Origin: Vespertiliibacter pulmonis
GTDB lineage: Bacteria; Pseudomonadota; Gammaproteobacteria; Enterobacterales; Pasteurellaceae
DNA length: 64,000 nucleotides
Direction of reading: 5' to 3'
Assembly: GCF_013377275.1 (NCBI RefSeq)
Contig: NZ_CP016615.1
Location: 744,001 to 808,000, forward strand
Of the stretch, positions 29,813 to 42,230 are shown piece by piece; position 1 is the stretch's first letter; the number at the start of each line of letters is the position of its first letter. Position numbers and translations under genes: made by a program. The notes beneath the pieces are model-generated. The model saw only the letters and a program-made list of their open reading frames with translations, searched no databases and was not told where the DNA came from.

Positions 29813-30124
29813 TTAAATTGTTTTCTCGTTAGATTTGAAGAAACGTACTTTTTTACCTTCTTCGAATCTAAATCCTACACGGTCAGCTTTATTAGTTTCA
29901 GGATTGAAAATCGCAACATTAGAAGCTTGAATTGGCGCTTCTTTTTTCACTAAACCACCCGCTTTACCTAAAGCTGGAACTGGTTTTTCGTGTTTAGTTA
30001 CAATATTGATACCTTCAACAAAAACTTTACCATTTGGTAACACTTTAGTTACCTTACCACGCTTACCTTTATCTTTACCGGTAAGTACGATTACTTCATC
30101 GTTTTGACGGATTTTTGCAGCCAT
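29813..30124 (-). CDS. rplX: 50S ribosomal protein L24
   Basis: A 103-residue assembly-initiator protein with the KOW motif [18 protein letters not shown] near the N-terminus. It is located between rplN and rplE. Confidence 0.98.
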   Translation of the reverse strand: MAAKIRQNDEVIVLTGKDKGKRGKVTKVLPNGKVFVEGINIVTKHEKPVPALGKAGGLVKKEAPIQASNVAIFNPETNKADRVGFRFEEGKKVRFFKSNEKTI

Positions 30125-30134
30125 TACATTCTCC

Positions 30135-30518
<384 letters not shown>

Positions 30519-30563
30519 TTAAAATAAAAAACCACCCTTTCGGGACGAACTTACTTAAAATAT

Positions 30564-30611
30564 AGTATAAGTAAGGTAAGCAGTATACCTCAAGCCTACC
30601 CTCTTATTCAA
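30564..30611 (-). promoter_or_regulatory. Tandem promoters of the spc operon
   Basis: On the minus strand two sigma-70-like promoters overlap: TTGAAT (30606-30611), 18 bases, TATACT (30582-30587), and TTGAGG (30588-30593), 18 bases, TATACT (30564-30569). They lie 58-105 bases before rplN. The leader also has CCC-GAAA-GGG followed by TGGTTTTTT (about 30525-30543), a small hairpin that may attenuate. Confidence 0.6.
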
Positions 30612-30713
30612 CTATATTTTAAACAAAATACAATATTACAAATTTTTCTGATAATTAACCGCTTGATAAAGACAATGATTATCTAAAAACAGCTCCAGTA
30701 AACACTATATCAA

Positions 30714-30750
30714 TAAAAAAGCCAACAAACATAAAGATGTTGGCTTTTAT
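30714..30750 (-). terminator. Terminator after rpsQ (end of S10 operon)
   Basis: GCCAACA (30721-30727) pairs with TGTTGGC (30738-30744), with a run of six A residues on the left that becomes six T residues on the minus strand. It separates the S10 and spc units. Confidence 0.8.
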
Positions 30751-30767
30751 TTAATCTATAATCTAAA

Positions 30768-31022
30768 TTAGATTACTGCTTTTTCAACAACACGCACTAA
30801 AGTGTGTGATTTAGTTTTAGAAAGTGGACGACACTCTCTAACTTCTACTACATCGCCTAATTTAGCTTCGTTATTTTCATCGTGTACATGAAGCTTAGTA
30901 GTACGACGGATAAACTTACCATAAATTGGATGTTTAACTGTACGTTCAATAGCAATTACAAATGATTTTTCCATTTTATCGCTAACTACTTTACCTTGAA
31001 TTGTACGAATTTTATCAGTCAT
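30768..31022 (-). CDS. rpsQ: 30S ribosomal protein S17
   Basis: An 84-residue primary 16S-binding protein with [20 protein letters not shown] and [20 protein letters not shown]. Its start overlaps the rpmC stop by one base. It is the last gene of the S10 operon. Confidence 0.98.
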   Translation of the reverse strand: MTDKIRTIQGKVVSDKMEKSFVIAIERTVKHPIYGKFIRRTTKLHVHDENNEAKLGDVVEVRECRPLSKTKSHTLVRVVEKAVI

Positions 31023-31212
31023 TACTCACCCGCCTTTTCGGTTAATACAGTTTTTAATTGTGCGATACTACGACGCACTTGTTTTAACTGATGGGTTTGT
31101 TGAAGCTGACCGGTGGCTGCTTGCATACGCAATTTGAATTGCTCACCTAAAAGGTTTACTAACTCAGCATTCAGCTCTTCAACATTTTTGTTACGTAGTT
31201 CTTGAGCTTTCA

Positions 31213-31213
<1 letters not shown>
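31022..31213 (-). CDS. rpmC: 50S ribosomal protein L29
   Basis: A 63-residue two-helix protein near the exit tunnel, with [19 protein letters not shown] and [16 protein letters not shown]. It overlaps both neighbours by one base (TAATG), indicating translational coupling. Confidence 0.97.
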
Positions 31214-31623
<410 letters not shown>

Positions 31624-31636
31624 TCAGTGATTCTCC

Positions 31637-32694
<1,058 letters not shown>

Positions 32695-32701
32695 TTACCT
32701 C

Positions 32702-32977
32702 TTATCTCTTAGCTTTCTTATCTGCGGCATGACCGCGGTATGTACGAGTCGGTGCAAATTCACCTAATTTATGTCCGATCATTTCATCAGAAACATAAAC
32801 AGGAACATGCTGACGACCATTATGGACTGCGATGGTCAATCCAATCATTGATGGAATGATCATTGAACGACGGGACCAAGTTTTGATTGGTTTTTTATCC
32901 CCGCTTTCCACCGCCTTCTCTACCTTCTTCAACAAGTGTAGGTCAAGGAAAGGACCCTTCTTGAGAGAACGTGGCAT
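32702..32977 (-). CDS. rpsS: 30S ribosomal protein S19
   Basis: A 91-residue head protein starting [20 protein letters not shown] with [17 protein letters not shown]. Confidence 0.98.
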   Translation of the reverse strand: MPRSLKKGPFLDLHLLKKVEKAVESGDKKPIKTWSRRSMIIPSMIGLTIAVHNGRQHVPVYVSDEMIGHKLGEFAPTRTYRGHAADKKAKR

Positions 32978-33003
32978 GGCTTACCTCTTAAATTATTAAA
33001 AAA

Positions 33004-33825
33004 TTATTTTCCACGACGACGTACGATAAATTTATCAGTACGTTTGTTGTGACGAGTTTTCTTACCTTTGGTTTGAACGCCCCAAGGTGTAACAGGGTGT
33101 TTACCGAAGTTACGACCTTCACCACCACCATGAGGGTGATCTACTGGGTTCATTGCAGTACCACGAACAGTTGGACGAATACCTCTCCAACGATTTGCAC
33201 CTGCTTTACCAAGAACACGAAGCATATGTTCTGAGTTACCTACTTCACCAATAGTTGCAGAACACTCAGCTAAAACTTTACGCATTTCGCCTGAACGAAG
33301 ACGCAATGTAACATAATTACCTTCACGGGCAATAATTTGTACATAGGCACCAGCAGAACGTGCGATTTGACCACCTTTGCCTGGTTTTAATTCAACATTG
33401 TGAATAGTAGAACCAACAGGGATATTACGCATTGGTAATGAGTTACCTACTTTAATTGGTGCAGTAGCACCCGCTTGAATTTTATCACCAGCAGATAAAC
33501 CTTTTGGTGCTAAGATATAGCGACGCTCACCATCTTTATAAAGTACTAATGCAATGTTAGCAGAACGGTTTGGATCGTATTCTAAACGCTCAACAACAGC
33601 AGGAATATCTAATTTATTACGTTTAAAATCAATTAAACGATAGTGCTGTTTATGACCACCACCGATATGACGGGTGGTAATACGACCTAAATTGTTACGA
33701 CCACCAGTTCTAGTTTTAGTATCTAGTAATGGCGCATAAGGTTTACCCTTATGTAATTCTGCATTAACAATTTTAACTACATGACGACGACCAGCGGAGG
33801 TCGGCTTACATTTAACGATAGCCAT
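33004..33825 (-). CDS. rplB: 50S ribosomal protein L2
   Basis: A 273-residue protein essential for the peptidyl-transferase centre. The family signature [20 protein letters not shown] near the C-terminus includes the critical histidine. Length equals that of E. coli. Confidence 0.99.
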   Translation of the reverse strand: MAIVKCKPTSAGRRHVVKIVNAELHKGKPYAPLLDTKTRTGGRNNLGRITTRHIGGGHKQHYRLIDFKRNKLDIPAVVERLEYDPNRSANIALVLYKDGERRYILAPKGLSAGDKIQAGATAPIKVGNSLPMRNIPVGSTIHNVELKPGKGGQIARSAGAYVQIIAREGNYVTLRLRSGEMRKVLAECSATIGEVGNSEHMLRVLGKAGANRWRGIRPTVRGTAMNPVDHPHGGGEGRNFGKHPVTPWGVQTKGKKTRHNKRTDKFIVRRRGK

Positions 33826-33844
33826 AGTTTTCTAGTCCTCCAAA

Positions 33845-34150
33845 TTACTCTGTTGCGCCTTCAACGAAGTCAAGTGATTGACCTTCTTGAAGAGTAACAT
33901 AAGCCTTTTTCCAGTCGCTACGACGACCTGATTTAGCACCATGACGTTTAGTTTTACCTTTAACAACCACAGTACGAACAGAATCAACTTTAACTTCGAA
34001 AAGTTGTTCAACCGCTTTAGTAATTTCTGCTTTATTTGAATCTAAAGCGACTTTGAAAACGATTGTATTTGCTTTTTCTGCGTTATTTGTTGCTTTCTCA
34101 GAGATATGAGGTGCTTTTAGCACTTTTAGCAAACGTTCTTGTTGAATCAT
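33845..34150 (-). CDS. rplW: 50S ribosomal protein L23
   Basis: A 101-residue exit-site protein that docks trigger factor and SRP, with [19 protein letters not shown]. Its ATG overlaps the rplD stop (ATGA). Confidence 0.98.
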   Translation of the reverse strand: MIQQERLLKVLKAPHISEKATNNAEKANTIVFKVALDSNKAEITKAVEQLFEVKVDSVRTVVVKGKTKRHGAKSGRRSDWKKAYVTLQEGQSLDFVEGATE

Positions 34151-34749
34151 GCTAACATCTCCTCAATTTGTTTCACTGCATCGACAGTCATAACAACTTT
34201 ATCAAAAGCAATTAAACTTACTGGATCAATACCTTGCACATCACGCACATCTACTTTATAAAGATTACGTGCAGCTAAAAATAGGTTTTCATCTAAGCTT
34301 GCAGTGATAATAAGTGCGTCAGTCAACGCCATATCTTTTAATTTTTGCACTAAAACTTTTGTTTTTGGCGCTTCAATTTCAAATTTATCAACGACAACTA
34401 AACGATCTTGACGAACAAGTTCAGAAAGAATGCTTTTGATCGCACCACGATACATTTTTTTGTTCACTTTTTGGCTATGATCTTGTGGTTTTGCTGCAAA
34501 AGTAACACCACCAGAACGCCAAATTGGTGATTTAATATCACCAGCACGAGCACGACCCGTACCTTTTTGACGCCAAGGTTTTTTACCTGAACCAGACACT
34601 TCAGCACGAGTTTTTTGTGCACGTGTACCCTGACGAGCACCTGCTGCATATGCAACAACTACTTGGTGGATTAACGCTTCATTAAACTCACGTCCGAAGG
34701 TAGTTTCAGAAACTGCTAGTGCATTTGCACCTACAACTTGTAATTCCAT
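34147..34749 (-). CDS. rplD: 50S ribosomal protein L4
   Basis: A 200-residue exit-tunnel protein. The extended loop is [20 protein letters not shown] and continues into [12 protein letters not shown]. In E. coli and Haemophilus L4 also represses its own operon by binding the S10 leader; a structured leader is present here. Confidence 0.98.
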   Translation of the reverse strand: MELQVVGANALAVSETTFGREFNEALIHQVVVAYAAGARQGTRAQKTRAEVSGSGKKPWRQKGTGRARAGDIKSPIWRSGGVTFAAKPQDHSQKVNKKMYRGAIKSILSELVRQDRLVVVDKFEIEAPKTKVLVQKLKDMALTDALIITASLDENLFLAARNLYKVDVRDVQGIDPVSLIAFDKVVMTVDAVKQIEEMLA

Positions 34750-34764
34750 CTCTATCTCCTAGAC

Positions 34765-35391
34765 TTATGCTTTAACTGCTGGTTTAACGATAACATTACT
34801 ATTAGTTGCACCAGGTACAGACCCTTTAACTAATAATAACTTACGTTCAGCATCTACACGAACAACTTCAAGCGATTGAACGGTTACACGTTCTGCACCT
34901 AAGTGTCCAGCCATTTTTTTACCTTTAAACACGCGACCTGGAGTTTGGTTTTGACCAATAGAACCAAGAACACGATGTGATAAAGAGTTACCATGAGTAG
35001 CATCTTGAGTACGGAAATTCCAACGTTTAACACCGCCAGCAAAACCTTTACCTTTAGACGTACCAGTAACATCGACTTTTTTAACATCTGCGAAGATGTC
35101 TACGTTAATTTCCTGACCTAAAGTGAATTCTTCACCCTCAGTACGAAATTCCCATAAACCGCGACCAGCTTCAACACCTGCTTTAACGAAATGACCTGCT
35201 TCAGGCTTAGTTACACGACTTGCTTTTTTAGCACCCGTAGTAACTTGAACTGCAGTATAGCCATCGTTTTCAAGAGTTTTAACTTGAGTCACACGGTTGG
35301 CTTCGATTTCGATTACGGTAACTGGAACTGACACACCATCTTCATTGAAGATGCGAGTCATACCAACTTTACGACCGACTAAACCAATCAT
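34765..35391 (-). CDS. rplC: 50S ribosomal protein L3
   Basis: A 208-residue assembly-initiator protein starting [19 protein letters not shown]. The central [20 protein letters not shown] carries the glutamine that PrmB methylates in enterics. Confidence 0.98.
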   Translation of the reverse strand: MIGLVGRKVGMTRIFNEDGVSVPVTVIEIEANRVTQVKTLENDGYTAVQVTTGAKKASRVTKPEAGHFVKAGVEAGRGLWEFRTEGEEFTLGQEINVDIFADVKKVDVTGTSKGKGFAGGVKRWNFRTQDATHGNSLSHRVLGSIGQNQTPGRVFKGKKMAGHLGAERVTVQSLEVVRVDAERKLLLVKGSVPGATNSNVIVKPAVKA

Positions 35392-35407
35392 TGTAATAAC
35401 CTCTTAA

Positions 35408-35903
<496 letters not shown>

Positions 35904-35909
35904 GGTAGG

Positions 35910-35938
35910 ATTATATACAATTTACTGCCAACGCTCAA
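35910..35938 (-). promoter_or_regulatory. S10 operon promoter
   Basis: On the minus strand TTGAGC (35933-35938), a 17-base spacer and a perfect TATAAT (35910-35915). Transcription would begin near 35903. Confidence 0.8.
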
Positions 35939-36068
35939 GCAAAAATTTATATTTTCTCTAGTAAATTTCAAAATCACCTCCAATATAGAATATCTTTAAT
36001 AATTTATTTGCATTCTTATTAAGCCAATACAAGTATAAAAAACAAACTATTTCTATATTATTTTCTAA

Positions 36069-36090
36069 TTTCTCGACAAAGCTCACAAAA
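36069..36090 (+). promoter_or_regulatory. Candidate CRP/CRP-S site upstream of sxy
   Basis: The core is CTCGA-CAAAGC-TCACA (36072-36087) with T-rich left and A-rich right flanks. Its left half is CRP-S-like and its right half is canonical CRP-like. It lies about 118 bp before the sxy start. Assuming a -35 at 36108-36113 (TTGCAA) and a -10 near 36131-36136 (AATTAT), the centre falls close to -62, a class I activator position. sxy is known to respond to cAMP-CRP in relatives. Confidence 0.6.
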
Positions 36091-36096
36091 AAATCA

Positions 36097-36128
36097 ATTG
36101 CAAACGATTGCAAAGCAACAAATTGCAA
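36097..36128 (+). repeat. Three direct copies of ATTGCAA before sxy
   Basis: ATTGCAA occurs at 36097-36103, 36107-36113 and 36122-36128. The inner TTGCAA is self-complementary, so the copies can act as tandem operators in DNA or pair with each other in RNA. Spacing is 10 and 15 bp. Confidence 0.7.
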
Positions 36129-36197
36129 GTAATTATTCAAAAGAGAACTGTTTTCTCACTGTAATTTATTATTAATCATAAAAAACGGAGAATACAT

Positions 36198-36839
36198 ATG
36201 AACCATCTCGAAAAAGAAACACTACAGATTAGAGAGCTACTACGCCCAATTATTGGTGAAACAAATGTCATTACTTATTTTTCTTACTACGGTATTCAGA
36301 AAAATGAATTGATGTTTGCCTTATATAAAAATAAAAAATTTTATCTCAAACTATCTCCTCACGATATCCCCTATGCATTAATGCAACAAGGAGTTGAATC
36401 CCTTGTCGACCCAAATATCGCAGCCTCACATAAATATTATCTTTTACCAGACTCCCTTTTATCTCATCTCACCCACTACGCTTTCTGGTTTACCAATAGT
36501 CTCGCTTATATCCAACAAAATAAACACGCTTCCTATTCTTATAAAAAGAAACAAATCCGCTCACTTCCTAATATGAATTATCAATTAGAAAGAAAATTAA
36601 GAAAAATCCATATTTATTCAATTGAAGAACTTATTGCTAAAGGTGAGATCGATACTTTTGTTGATCTCATAAGAATTGGCGAAGAAGCCAATCATATGAC
36701 ACTATTCAAACTTTACGGGGCAATTCACCATAAATTTATCTATACATTATCACCAACTATACAGCAGAACTTACTTAACGAAGTTGATGATGCTCTATAT
36801 TTAGCAGGATTCCGCCGCCGTTTTTCTGTAAAAACATAG
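36198..36839 (+). CDS. sxy: Competence regulator Sxy/TfoX
   Basis: A 213-residue protein with the two TfoX domains. The N-terminal domain shows YFSYYGIQKNELMFALYKNK, which parallels H. influenzae Sxy (YGLF...ETMFAIWQNKKLYL). The C-terminal domain shows LPNMNYQLERKLRKIHIYSI and the ending FRRRF. Sxy makes CRP able to act at CRP-S promoters and so switches on DNA uptake. The gene is alone between the S10 operon and dcuB, with GGAG six bases before the start and a terminator after it. A GAGAA/TTCTC hairpin lies in the leader (36142-36156), where H. influenzae sxy mRNA also has regulatory pairing. Confidence 0.85.
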   Translation: MNHLEKETLQIRELLRPIIGETNVITYFSYYGIQKNELMFALYKNKKFYLKLSPHDIPYALMQQGVESLVDPNIAASHKYYLLPDSLLSHLTHYAFWFTNSLAYIQQNKHASYSYKKKQIRSLPNMNYQLERKLRKIHIYSIEELIAKGEIDTFVDLIRIGEEANHMTLFKLYGAIHHKFIYTLSPTIQQNLLNEVDDALYLAGFRRRFSVKT

Positions 36840-36872
36840 ACCAAGCGGTGATTTATACTATTTTCTTACGTT

Positions 36873-36917
36873 AGTAGCAGTTTCACAGAACTATTTGTGG
36901 TGATTCTGCTACTTTTT
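36873..36917 (+). terminator. Terminator after sxy
   Basis: AGTAGCAG (36873-36880) pairs with CTGCTACT (36906-36913), with an inner CACA/TGTG pairing, followed by five T residues. Confidence 0.8.
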
Positions 36918-36992
36918 CCTATACTGCTTATTTATAAATAATTTCTTAACAAAACTATCAATCACTGTTTTTTTAAATTGATCGCCCTTTTA

Positions 36993-37038
36993 CCAAAATA
37001 AAAAGTCCTCATACTTAAAAAAATAATATAAGGACTTT
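36993..37038 (-). terminator. Terminator after the dicarboxylate transporter
   Basis: AAAGTCCT (37002-37009) pairs with AGGACTTT (37031-37038) over a 21-base A-rich loop; the minus-strand tail is TTATTTTGG. It lies about 60 bases beyond the transporter stop codon. Confidence 0.5.
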
Positions 37039-37097
37039 GCTAAAATTTAAACTAAGATTTTTCTTATCTCACCGCTTGTGAGTAAACTATATTTAGT

Positions 37098-38420
37098 TTA
37101 AAGAAAAAAATGAGCAAATAATAAACCAAAACCAAGACAAAATGCCATACTGATTAAGCCTGGGAGCATAAAACTATGGTTGAAAATAAATTTACCAATA
37201 CGCGTTGTCCCTGTGCTATCAAAATCAATAGAAGCAATAATCGGACCATAATTTGGGATAAAGAAGTAGCCATTAACAGCAACAAATACACCAATCAAAA
37301 TAGGGGCAGGAATACCAAGTGCAATGGCTACGGGGAAGAGCGTTGCAACTGTCGCTCCTTGACTATTTACTAATACAGAAAGCACGAAAAGTGCTAATGC
37401 AAATGCCCACGGTGCGGTTTCCACTAAGCCTTTCACCATCTCTTTTACTTCTACCATATGCGATTGCATCAATGTATCACCCAACCACGCAATACCGAAA
37501 ATAGCAATCACCGCACGCATACCTGCGTGGAATACTGTGCCTTGTGTAATTGCGTTACCATTTGGTTTACAAGTTAGAATAATAAGTGCCCCGACTGAAA
37601 GCATAACAATTTCAATCGTATGTGCCATTCCCATTGGTTTACCATCAAAAACTGGGCGAAGTGAAGGCACTGTCCCCATTAAGACTACAAGTAATGCACC
37701 AAACAAAAAGATACCAACTGATTTTTTAGCTGTTGGACTGACTTGGATTTCATCTGTAGAAACAAAAGATTGGTTATGTTTTACATATTCTGGATCTTGT
37801 AGTAATTGTTGATAACGAGGATCATCTTTTAGCTCTTTCCCCATTTTATTGACAATTAAACACGCAAAAAATAACCCGAAAATTGTTGCAGGAATTGTAA
37901 CAATCAGCACATCACCCATGGTAATCCCTTGTGGCTCAAGGAAAGCAACCACTGATGTAACAGCTGCAGCAATTGGACTTGCGACAATCGCAAATTGTGA
38001 AGCGATAACAGCCATTGAAAGTGGGCGCTCAGGACGAATACCACTATGACGGCTCACTTCTGCGATTACAGGTAATACCGAATAAGCAACGTGACCCGTT
38101 CCAGCAAGAACGGTAAATGTCCAGGTTACCGCTGGGGCGATAAAGGTAATATATTTTGGGTGACGACGGAGAATATTGGTGGCAATTTTGATCATATAGT
38201 CCAAACCGCCTGCCGCTTGCATTGCGGCTGCTGCAGAAACAACTGCCATAATCATTAACATTACATCAATAGGCAGTCCAGCAGGTTTTAAGCCAAAGCC
38301 GAAAGATAAAATCGATAAACCAACGCCTCCCATTACTCCTAAGCCGATACCGCCAATTCTAGCACCGATCAAAATACAGAGTAATACAATAGCAAATTGG
38401 GTAATAAACATTGCAGACAT
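37098..38420 (-). CDS. dcuB: Anaerobic C4-dicarboxylate transporter (Dcu family)
   Basis: A 440-residue membrane protein with the DcuA/DcuB layout: [17 protein letters not shown] at the start, [14 protein letters not shown] and [17 protein letters not shown] in the first half, and [20 protein letters not shown] near the end. These carriers exchange fumarate, aspartate or succinate during anaerobic growth, which fits the fumarate-centred metabolism of Pasteurellaceae (fumC is also in this window). The dcuA/dcuB choice is uncertain; MQAAGGLD is shared and the ending is DcuB-like. It is monocistronic, with a terminator-like hairpin in its leader. Confidence 0.85.
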   Translation of the reverse strand: MSAMFITQFAIVLLCILIGARIGGIGLGVMGGVGLSILSFGFGLKPAGLPIDVMLMIMAVVSAAAAMQAAGGLDYMIKIATNILRRHPKYITFIAPAVTWTFTVLAGTGHVAYSVLPVIAEVSRHSGIRPERPLSMAVIASQFAIVASPIAAAVTSVVAFLEPQGITMGDVLIVTIPATIFGLFFACLIVNKMGKELKDDPRYQQLLQDPEYVKHNQSFVSTDEIQVSPTAKKSVGIFLFGALLVVLMGTVPSLRPVFDGKPMGMAHTIEIVMLSVGALIILTCKPNGNAITQGTVFHAGMRAVIAIFGIAWLGDTLMQSHMVEVKEMVKGLVETAPWAFALALFVLSVLVNSQGATVATLFPVAIALGIPAPILIGVFVAVNGYFFIPNYGPIIASIDFDSTGTTRIGKFIFNHSFMLPGLISMAFCLGFGLLFAHFFL

Positions 38421-38444
38421 AATTGCTCCATTGTAATTTAAGGC

Positions 38445-38470
38445 AAAAATCCCTATATTTGCATATAGGG
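38445..38470 (-). promoter_or_regulatory. Terminator-like hairpin in the dcuB leader
   Basis: CCCTATAT (38451-38458) pairs with ATATAGGG (38463-38470) over a four-base loop; on the minus strand ATTTTTG follows. It sits 25-50 bases before the dcuB start, between the likely promoter and the ribosome binding site, so premature termination is possible. Confidence 0.4.
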
Positions 38471-38555
38471 TAGATTAAAGGGCAGGAATATAGCATAAAA
38501 AAATATTATCACTATGCGCTTGATCAATAAAATTTTTTAATTACAGGGAAAGGAT

Positions 38556-39380
38556 ATGCAATTTTCAAAAATGCACGGTTTAGGCAATGATTTTATGGTC
38601 ATTGATGGGGTTACTCAGAATGTTTATTTAACGGAAGACATTATCCGCAAACTTGCCGACCGTCATAGAGGGGTTGGATTCGATCAGCTACTGATTGTTG
38701 AACCACCCTATGATCCTGAATTGGATTTCCATTACCGTATTTTTAATGCTGATGGAAGTGAGGTTTCCCAATGTGGCAATGGAGCAAGATGTTTTGCTCA
38801 TTTTGTGACTCTAAAAGGCTTAACTAACAAGCAAAATATTTCTGTGAGTACGACCAAAGGGAAAATGATTTTGAGCTTAAAAGAGAACAATCAAATTCAA
38901 GTGAATATGGGTGAACCTATTTGGGAACCTGCGCAAATTCCTTTTACCGCCAATAAATTTGAAAAAAATTACATCTTACGAACAGATCTACAAACAGTAC
39001 TCTGCGGAGTTGTTTCGATGGGAAATCCCCATTGTGTACTACAAGTTGATAATATTGAACAAGCAAATGTGAATGAACTCGGGGCATTATTAGAACAACA
39101 TGAACGCTTTCCAGAACGGGCAAATATTGGCTTTATGCAAGTGGTCAATCGCAATTATATTAAATTACGAGTTTTTGAACGAGGTGCTGGAGAAACCCAG
39201 GCCTGTGGCAGTGGTGCCTGTGGTGCTGTTGCTGTTGGTATTATGCAAGGGCTATTAGATAGCAAAGTTCGGGTTGATCTTCCTGGAGGAACATTACAAA
39301 TTGAATGGCAAGGAATAGGTAATCCACTCTATATGACAGGTGATGCCGTACATATTTACGATGGATTTATTCGAATTTAA
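38556..39380 (+). CDS. dapF: Diaminopimelate epimerase
   Basis: A 274-residue PLP-independent racemase converting LL- to meso-diaminopimelate for lysine and peptidoglycan. Both catalytic cysteines are present: SQCGNGARC in the first half and [11 protein letters not shown] in the second. The N-terminus [16 protein letters not shown] is diagnostic. It has GGGAAAGG upstream and is followed by a hairpin made of two opposed uptake sequences. Confidence 0.97.
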   Translation: MQFSKMHGLGNDFMVIDGVTQNVYLTEDIIRKLADRHRGVGFDQLLIVEPPYDPELDFHYRIFNADGSEVSQCGNGARCFAHFVTLKGLTNKQNISVSTTKGKMILSLKENNQIQVNMGEPIWEPAQIPFTANKFEKNYILRTDLQTVLCGVVSMGNPHCVLQVDNIEQANVNELGALLEQHERFPERANIGFMQVVNRNYIKLRVFERGAGETQACGSGACGAVAVGIMQGLLDSKVRVDLPGGTLQIEWQGIGNPLYMTGDAVHIYDGFIRI

Positions 39381-39390
39381 CGTAAAAGCA

Positions 39391-39445
39391 ATACAAGCGG
39401 TTTAATTTGCAAAAAATAAGCAAAACTAACCGCTTGTATTTTATT
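39391..39445. terminator. Inverted uptake-sequence pair acting as a probable terminator
   Basis: ATACAAGCGGTT (39391-39402) pairs with AACCGCTTGTAT (39428-39439), a 12-bp stem followed by TTTATTATTT. It lies between the convergent dapF and DUF4198 genes and could serve both. Confidence 0.75.
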
Positions 39446-39453
39446 ATTTACGA

Positions 39454-40167
39454 CTAATGTTTATGTTCATGTAGCACAAATGAGAAAGTCGCACTTAAGC
39501 TAAGTTTATCTGCTTTGTCTTTATTTGGGTGATCGACACGATGCCCAACTTCAAATACATTCAACCCATCATTACGAATAGTCAACGTAACTTTACCGTC
39601 TTTATCTGTTTTTTTGTAGCCATCTTCACCTAAATTAACATAATCATTTGTTACTTTTGCATCGGCTAAAGGTTTACCATTGAAAAGTACTTTAACAGTT
39701 ACGCTATCGCCTTCACTCATCTCAAGTGGATTTTGCTCTGGCACAATTTCTAATGGATAACCTAATGGCTTAATTTTAGCGTGATGATCGAACAAACTCA
39801 CCGCATATTTAGCCGATTCTGTGCCTAATTCAATATCACCTTTAGCTTCATTACGTGGTTTTTGCTCCCATTTACCATCTTTAAATTTCGTCCAAAAACC
39901 ATTATAGAATTCAACACCAACAAGTTCTGAACCCGCTAAATCAAAACTGACGAAATCATCGTGATCTTTACGCACTAAAATCGTTTTTTCGCCTTTTTTA
40001 TAGCCTTCAATTCGTTTAACTTGCTCAGCTTTATAAGCATTATTTTCTGCACCATGTCCATAAACCACAACATATTTATCCTGTTGTTGAGCAATCCAAG
40101 CTCCGTGAGCGAAAATTGAACCTGAAAATAATGCAGCCAGTAGTGCAATCGCTGTTTTCTTAAACAT
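39454..40167 (-). CDS. Periplasmic DUF4198 protein (NikK-like)
   Basis: A 237-residue secreted protein. The signal peptide MFKKTAIALLAALFSGSIFA is followed by HGAWIAQQQ, so the mature protein would begin with histidine. The fold looks like DUF4198: an N-terminal domain and a C-terminal Ig/carboxypeptidase-regulatory-like region (KPLADAKVTNDYV, KTDKDGKVTLTIRNDGL). The end is His-rich (FVLHEHKH). Relatives are encoded beside nickel or cobalt ECF transporters and are thought to bind the metal in the periplasm. No transporter gene is adjacent here, so metal binding is an inference. Confidence 0.7.
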   Translation of the reverse strand: MFKKTAIALLAALFSGSIFAHGAWIAQQQDKYVVVYGHGAENNAYKAEQVKRIEGYKKGEKTILVRKDHDDFVSFDLAGSELVGVEFYNGFWTKFKDGKWEQKPRNEAKGDIELGTESAKYAVSLFDHHAKIKPLGYPLEIVPEQNPLEMSEGDSVTVKVLFNGKPLADAKVTNDYVNLGEDGYKKTDKDGKVTLTIRNDGLNVFEVGHRVDHPNKDKADKLSLSATFSFVLHEHKH

Positions 40168-40258
40168 AAAATCCTCTTATTTTTTAAGGTAATTAAGTAC
40201 CATTGTAATTAACCTCAAACAAAAAGCAATAATAATTTTATGGGTATTTTATAAGACA

Positions 40259-40285
40259 TAAAAAAAGCCCCAATTTTCTTGGGGC
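40259..40285 (-). terminator. Terminator after hslU
   Basis: GCCCCAA (40267-40273) pairs with TTGGGGC (40279-40285); the A-run on the left becomes TTTTTT on the minus strand. It separates hslU from the DUF4198 gene. Confidence 0.85.
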
Positions 40286-40299
40286 ACATTCACTTTCAA

Positions 40300-41625
40300 T
40301 TAAAGAATAAATCGGCTTAAATCTTCATTTTCAACAACATCATTCAGAGCATCACCAACATAGGTTTTATCAATAACAATTTTTTGTCCTGAACGCTCGC
40401 TTGCATTAAATGAAATATCGTCCATTAAACGCTCTAGCACAGTATGTAAACGTCTTGCGCCAATATTTTCGGCTTTTTCATTTACTCGGAAAGCGGATTC
40501 TGCAATCGCACTAATGCCATCTTCGGTAAATTCTATCTCTACTCCTTCAGTTTTCATCAATTCACGATATTGTAAGGTTAATGAAGCGTTTGGCTCTGTT
40601 AGAATACGTTCAAAATCATTTTTCGTGAGCGATTTTAATTCTACTCGAATCGGTAAGCGTCCTTGTAATTCCGGTAATAAATCCGATGGGCGTGCAACTT
40701 GGAATGCACCTGAACAGATAAATAAGATATGATCGGTTTTCACAATACCGTGTTTAGTACTTACGGAACTACCCTCAATAATTGGCAGTAAGTCACGTTG
40801 AACACCTTCACGGGACACATCGCCCCCACTTCTTTCACCACTTTTGGCAATTTTGTCGATTTCATCAATAAAGACGATTCCGTGTTGTTCAACAGCTTCA
40901 ATCGCTTTCTGTTTTAATTCTTCTTGGTTTACTAATTTTGCGGCTTCTTCTTCAATCAATAACTTAAACGCCTCTTTAATTTTCATTCTGCGTTTTTTAG
41001 TTTTATTCGGAGAAATCCCTTCAAACAGTGATTGTAATTGCGATGTCATCTCCTCCATACCTGGTGGGGTCATAATTTCCACGCTCATTGGGCTTGCAAT
41101 ATCAACTTCAATCTCTTTGTCATTTAGCTGACCTTCTCGTAACTTTTTACGAAAAACTTGGCGAGTTGCACGAGTATTATCCGCACTTTCTTCATTACCC
41201 CATTGATCTTTAGCTCGAGGTAGTAAAATATCTAAAATACGATCTTCGGCCGCTTCTTCTGCAATAAAACGGTTCTTTTCGACCGCTTGTTCACGCACTA
41301 ATTTAACCGCAACTTCAGTAAGATCTCGAATAATAGAATCCACTTCTTTACCGACATAACCCACCTCAGTAAATTTTGTCGCTTCCACTTTAATAAAAGG
41401 CGCATTGGCTAATTTTGCCAAACGGCGAGCAATTTCAGTTTTCCCAACGCCCGTTGGTCCAATCATTAAAATATTTTTAGGAGAAACTTCTTGGCGTAGT
41501 TCTTCGGGTAATTGCATACGACGCCAGCGATTACGCAAGGCGATTGCCACTGCACGTTTAGCATCATTTTGTCCGATAATATGTGCATCAAGCTCTGATA
41601 CAATTTCTCTTGGAGTCATTGACAT
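40300..41625 (-). CDS. hslU: ATP-dependent protease ATPase subunit HslU
   Basis: A 441-residue AAA+ unfoldase of the HslVU protease. Walker A is [11 protein letters not shown], Walker [12 protein letters not shown], and the I-domain insertion lies around 105-230. The C-terminal NEDLSRFIL is the tail that docks on HslV. I use the ATG at 41625 with AGGA upstream, not the TTG six codons earlier. It is co-transcribed with hslV. Confidence 0.96.
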   Translation of the reverse strand: MSMTPREIVSELDAHIIGQNDAKRAVAIALRNRWRRMQLPEELRQEVSPKNILMIGPTGVGKTEIARRLAKLANAPFIKVEATKFTEVGYVGKEVDSIIRDLTEVAVKLVREQAVEKNRFIAEEAAEDRILDILLPRAKDQWGNEESADNTRATRQVFRKKLREGQLNDKEIEVDIASPMSVEIMTPPGMEEMTSQLQSLFEGISPNKTKKRRMKIKEAFKLLIEEEAAKLVNQEELKQKAIEAVEQHGIVFIDEIDKIAKSGERSGGDVSREGVQRDLLPIIEGSSVSTKHGIVKTDHILFICSGAFQVARPSDLLPELQGRLPIRVELKSLTKNDFERILTEPNASLTLQYRELMKTEGVEIEFTEDGISAIAESAFRVNEKAENIGARRLHTVLERLMDDISFNASERSGQKIVIDKTYVGDALNDVVENEDLSRFIL

Positions 41626-41708
41626 AATTCTTTTCCTTTTCAACTGCCTTGTTTAATTAGCGGTATATATCCAACATTTTCACTGGGTAATAAATGGGAT
41701 TTCTTGTA

Positions 41709-42230
41709 TTACACTTCTTCAATAATATGATTATGGTTACTATAAATATCAATATCACCAGCAACTTTTAATGCTTCTGCCACAATCTCTTTTGCTGAAA
41801 GCTGATTATCTGTACGAAGCAGGGCAAGTGATGCGGCTTTAGCGTAGTTTCCGCCTGAGCCGATTGCTAATACATCTTGCTCAGGCTCAATAATATCGCC
41901 AGAACCTGAAATCAATAAAAATTCGCTCTCATTAGCAACAATCATCATCGCTTCTAAACGGCGTAAAGCTCGATCAGAACGCCATTCTTTCGCTAACTCC
42001 ACGGCAGATTTGACTAAATGTCCTTGATGTAATTCTAATTTTTTTTCAAAAAGATCACGCAAAATAAACGCATCAGCGGTTGAGCCAGCAAAGCCAGTCA
42101 CTACACGGTCTTTATACATACGGCGAACTTTACGCACCGTGCCTTTCTCAATGCAATTTCCAAGAGTAGCTTGCCCATCACCGCCAATAGCAACTTTGCC
42201 ATTACGGCGGACACATACGATTGTTGTCAT
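41709..42230 (-). CDS. hslV: ATP-dependent protease peptidase subunit HslV
   Basis: A 173-residue proteasome-type peptidase. The ATG at 42230 gives [20 protein letters not shown], so removal of Met exposes the catalytic N-terminal threonine; the 22 extra codons upstream in the open frame are therefore not coding. The Shine-Dalgarno AGGA lies 6 bases before it. It precedes hslU. Confidence 0.96.
   Translation of the reverse strand: MTTIVCVRRNGKVAIGGDGQATLGNCIEKGTVRKVRRMYKDRVVTGFAGSTADAFILRDLFEKKLELHQGHLVKSAVELAKEWRSDRALRRLEAMMIVANESEFLLISGSGDIIEPEQDVLAIGSGGNYAKAASLALLRTDNQLSAKEIVAEALKVAGDIDIYSNHNHIIEEV

Noticed and set aside
35958-36140. 60-codon minus-strand ORF between the S10 operon and sxy
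   Set aside because: It covers the sxy control region, is extremely AT-rich with no ribosome site or family motif; regulatory elements explain the region better.
38505-38530. FNR site before dcuB (TTGATCAA near 38519)
   Set aside because: The two half-sites overlap instead of having the TTGAT-N4-ATCAA spacing, so the match is not convincing.
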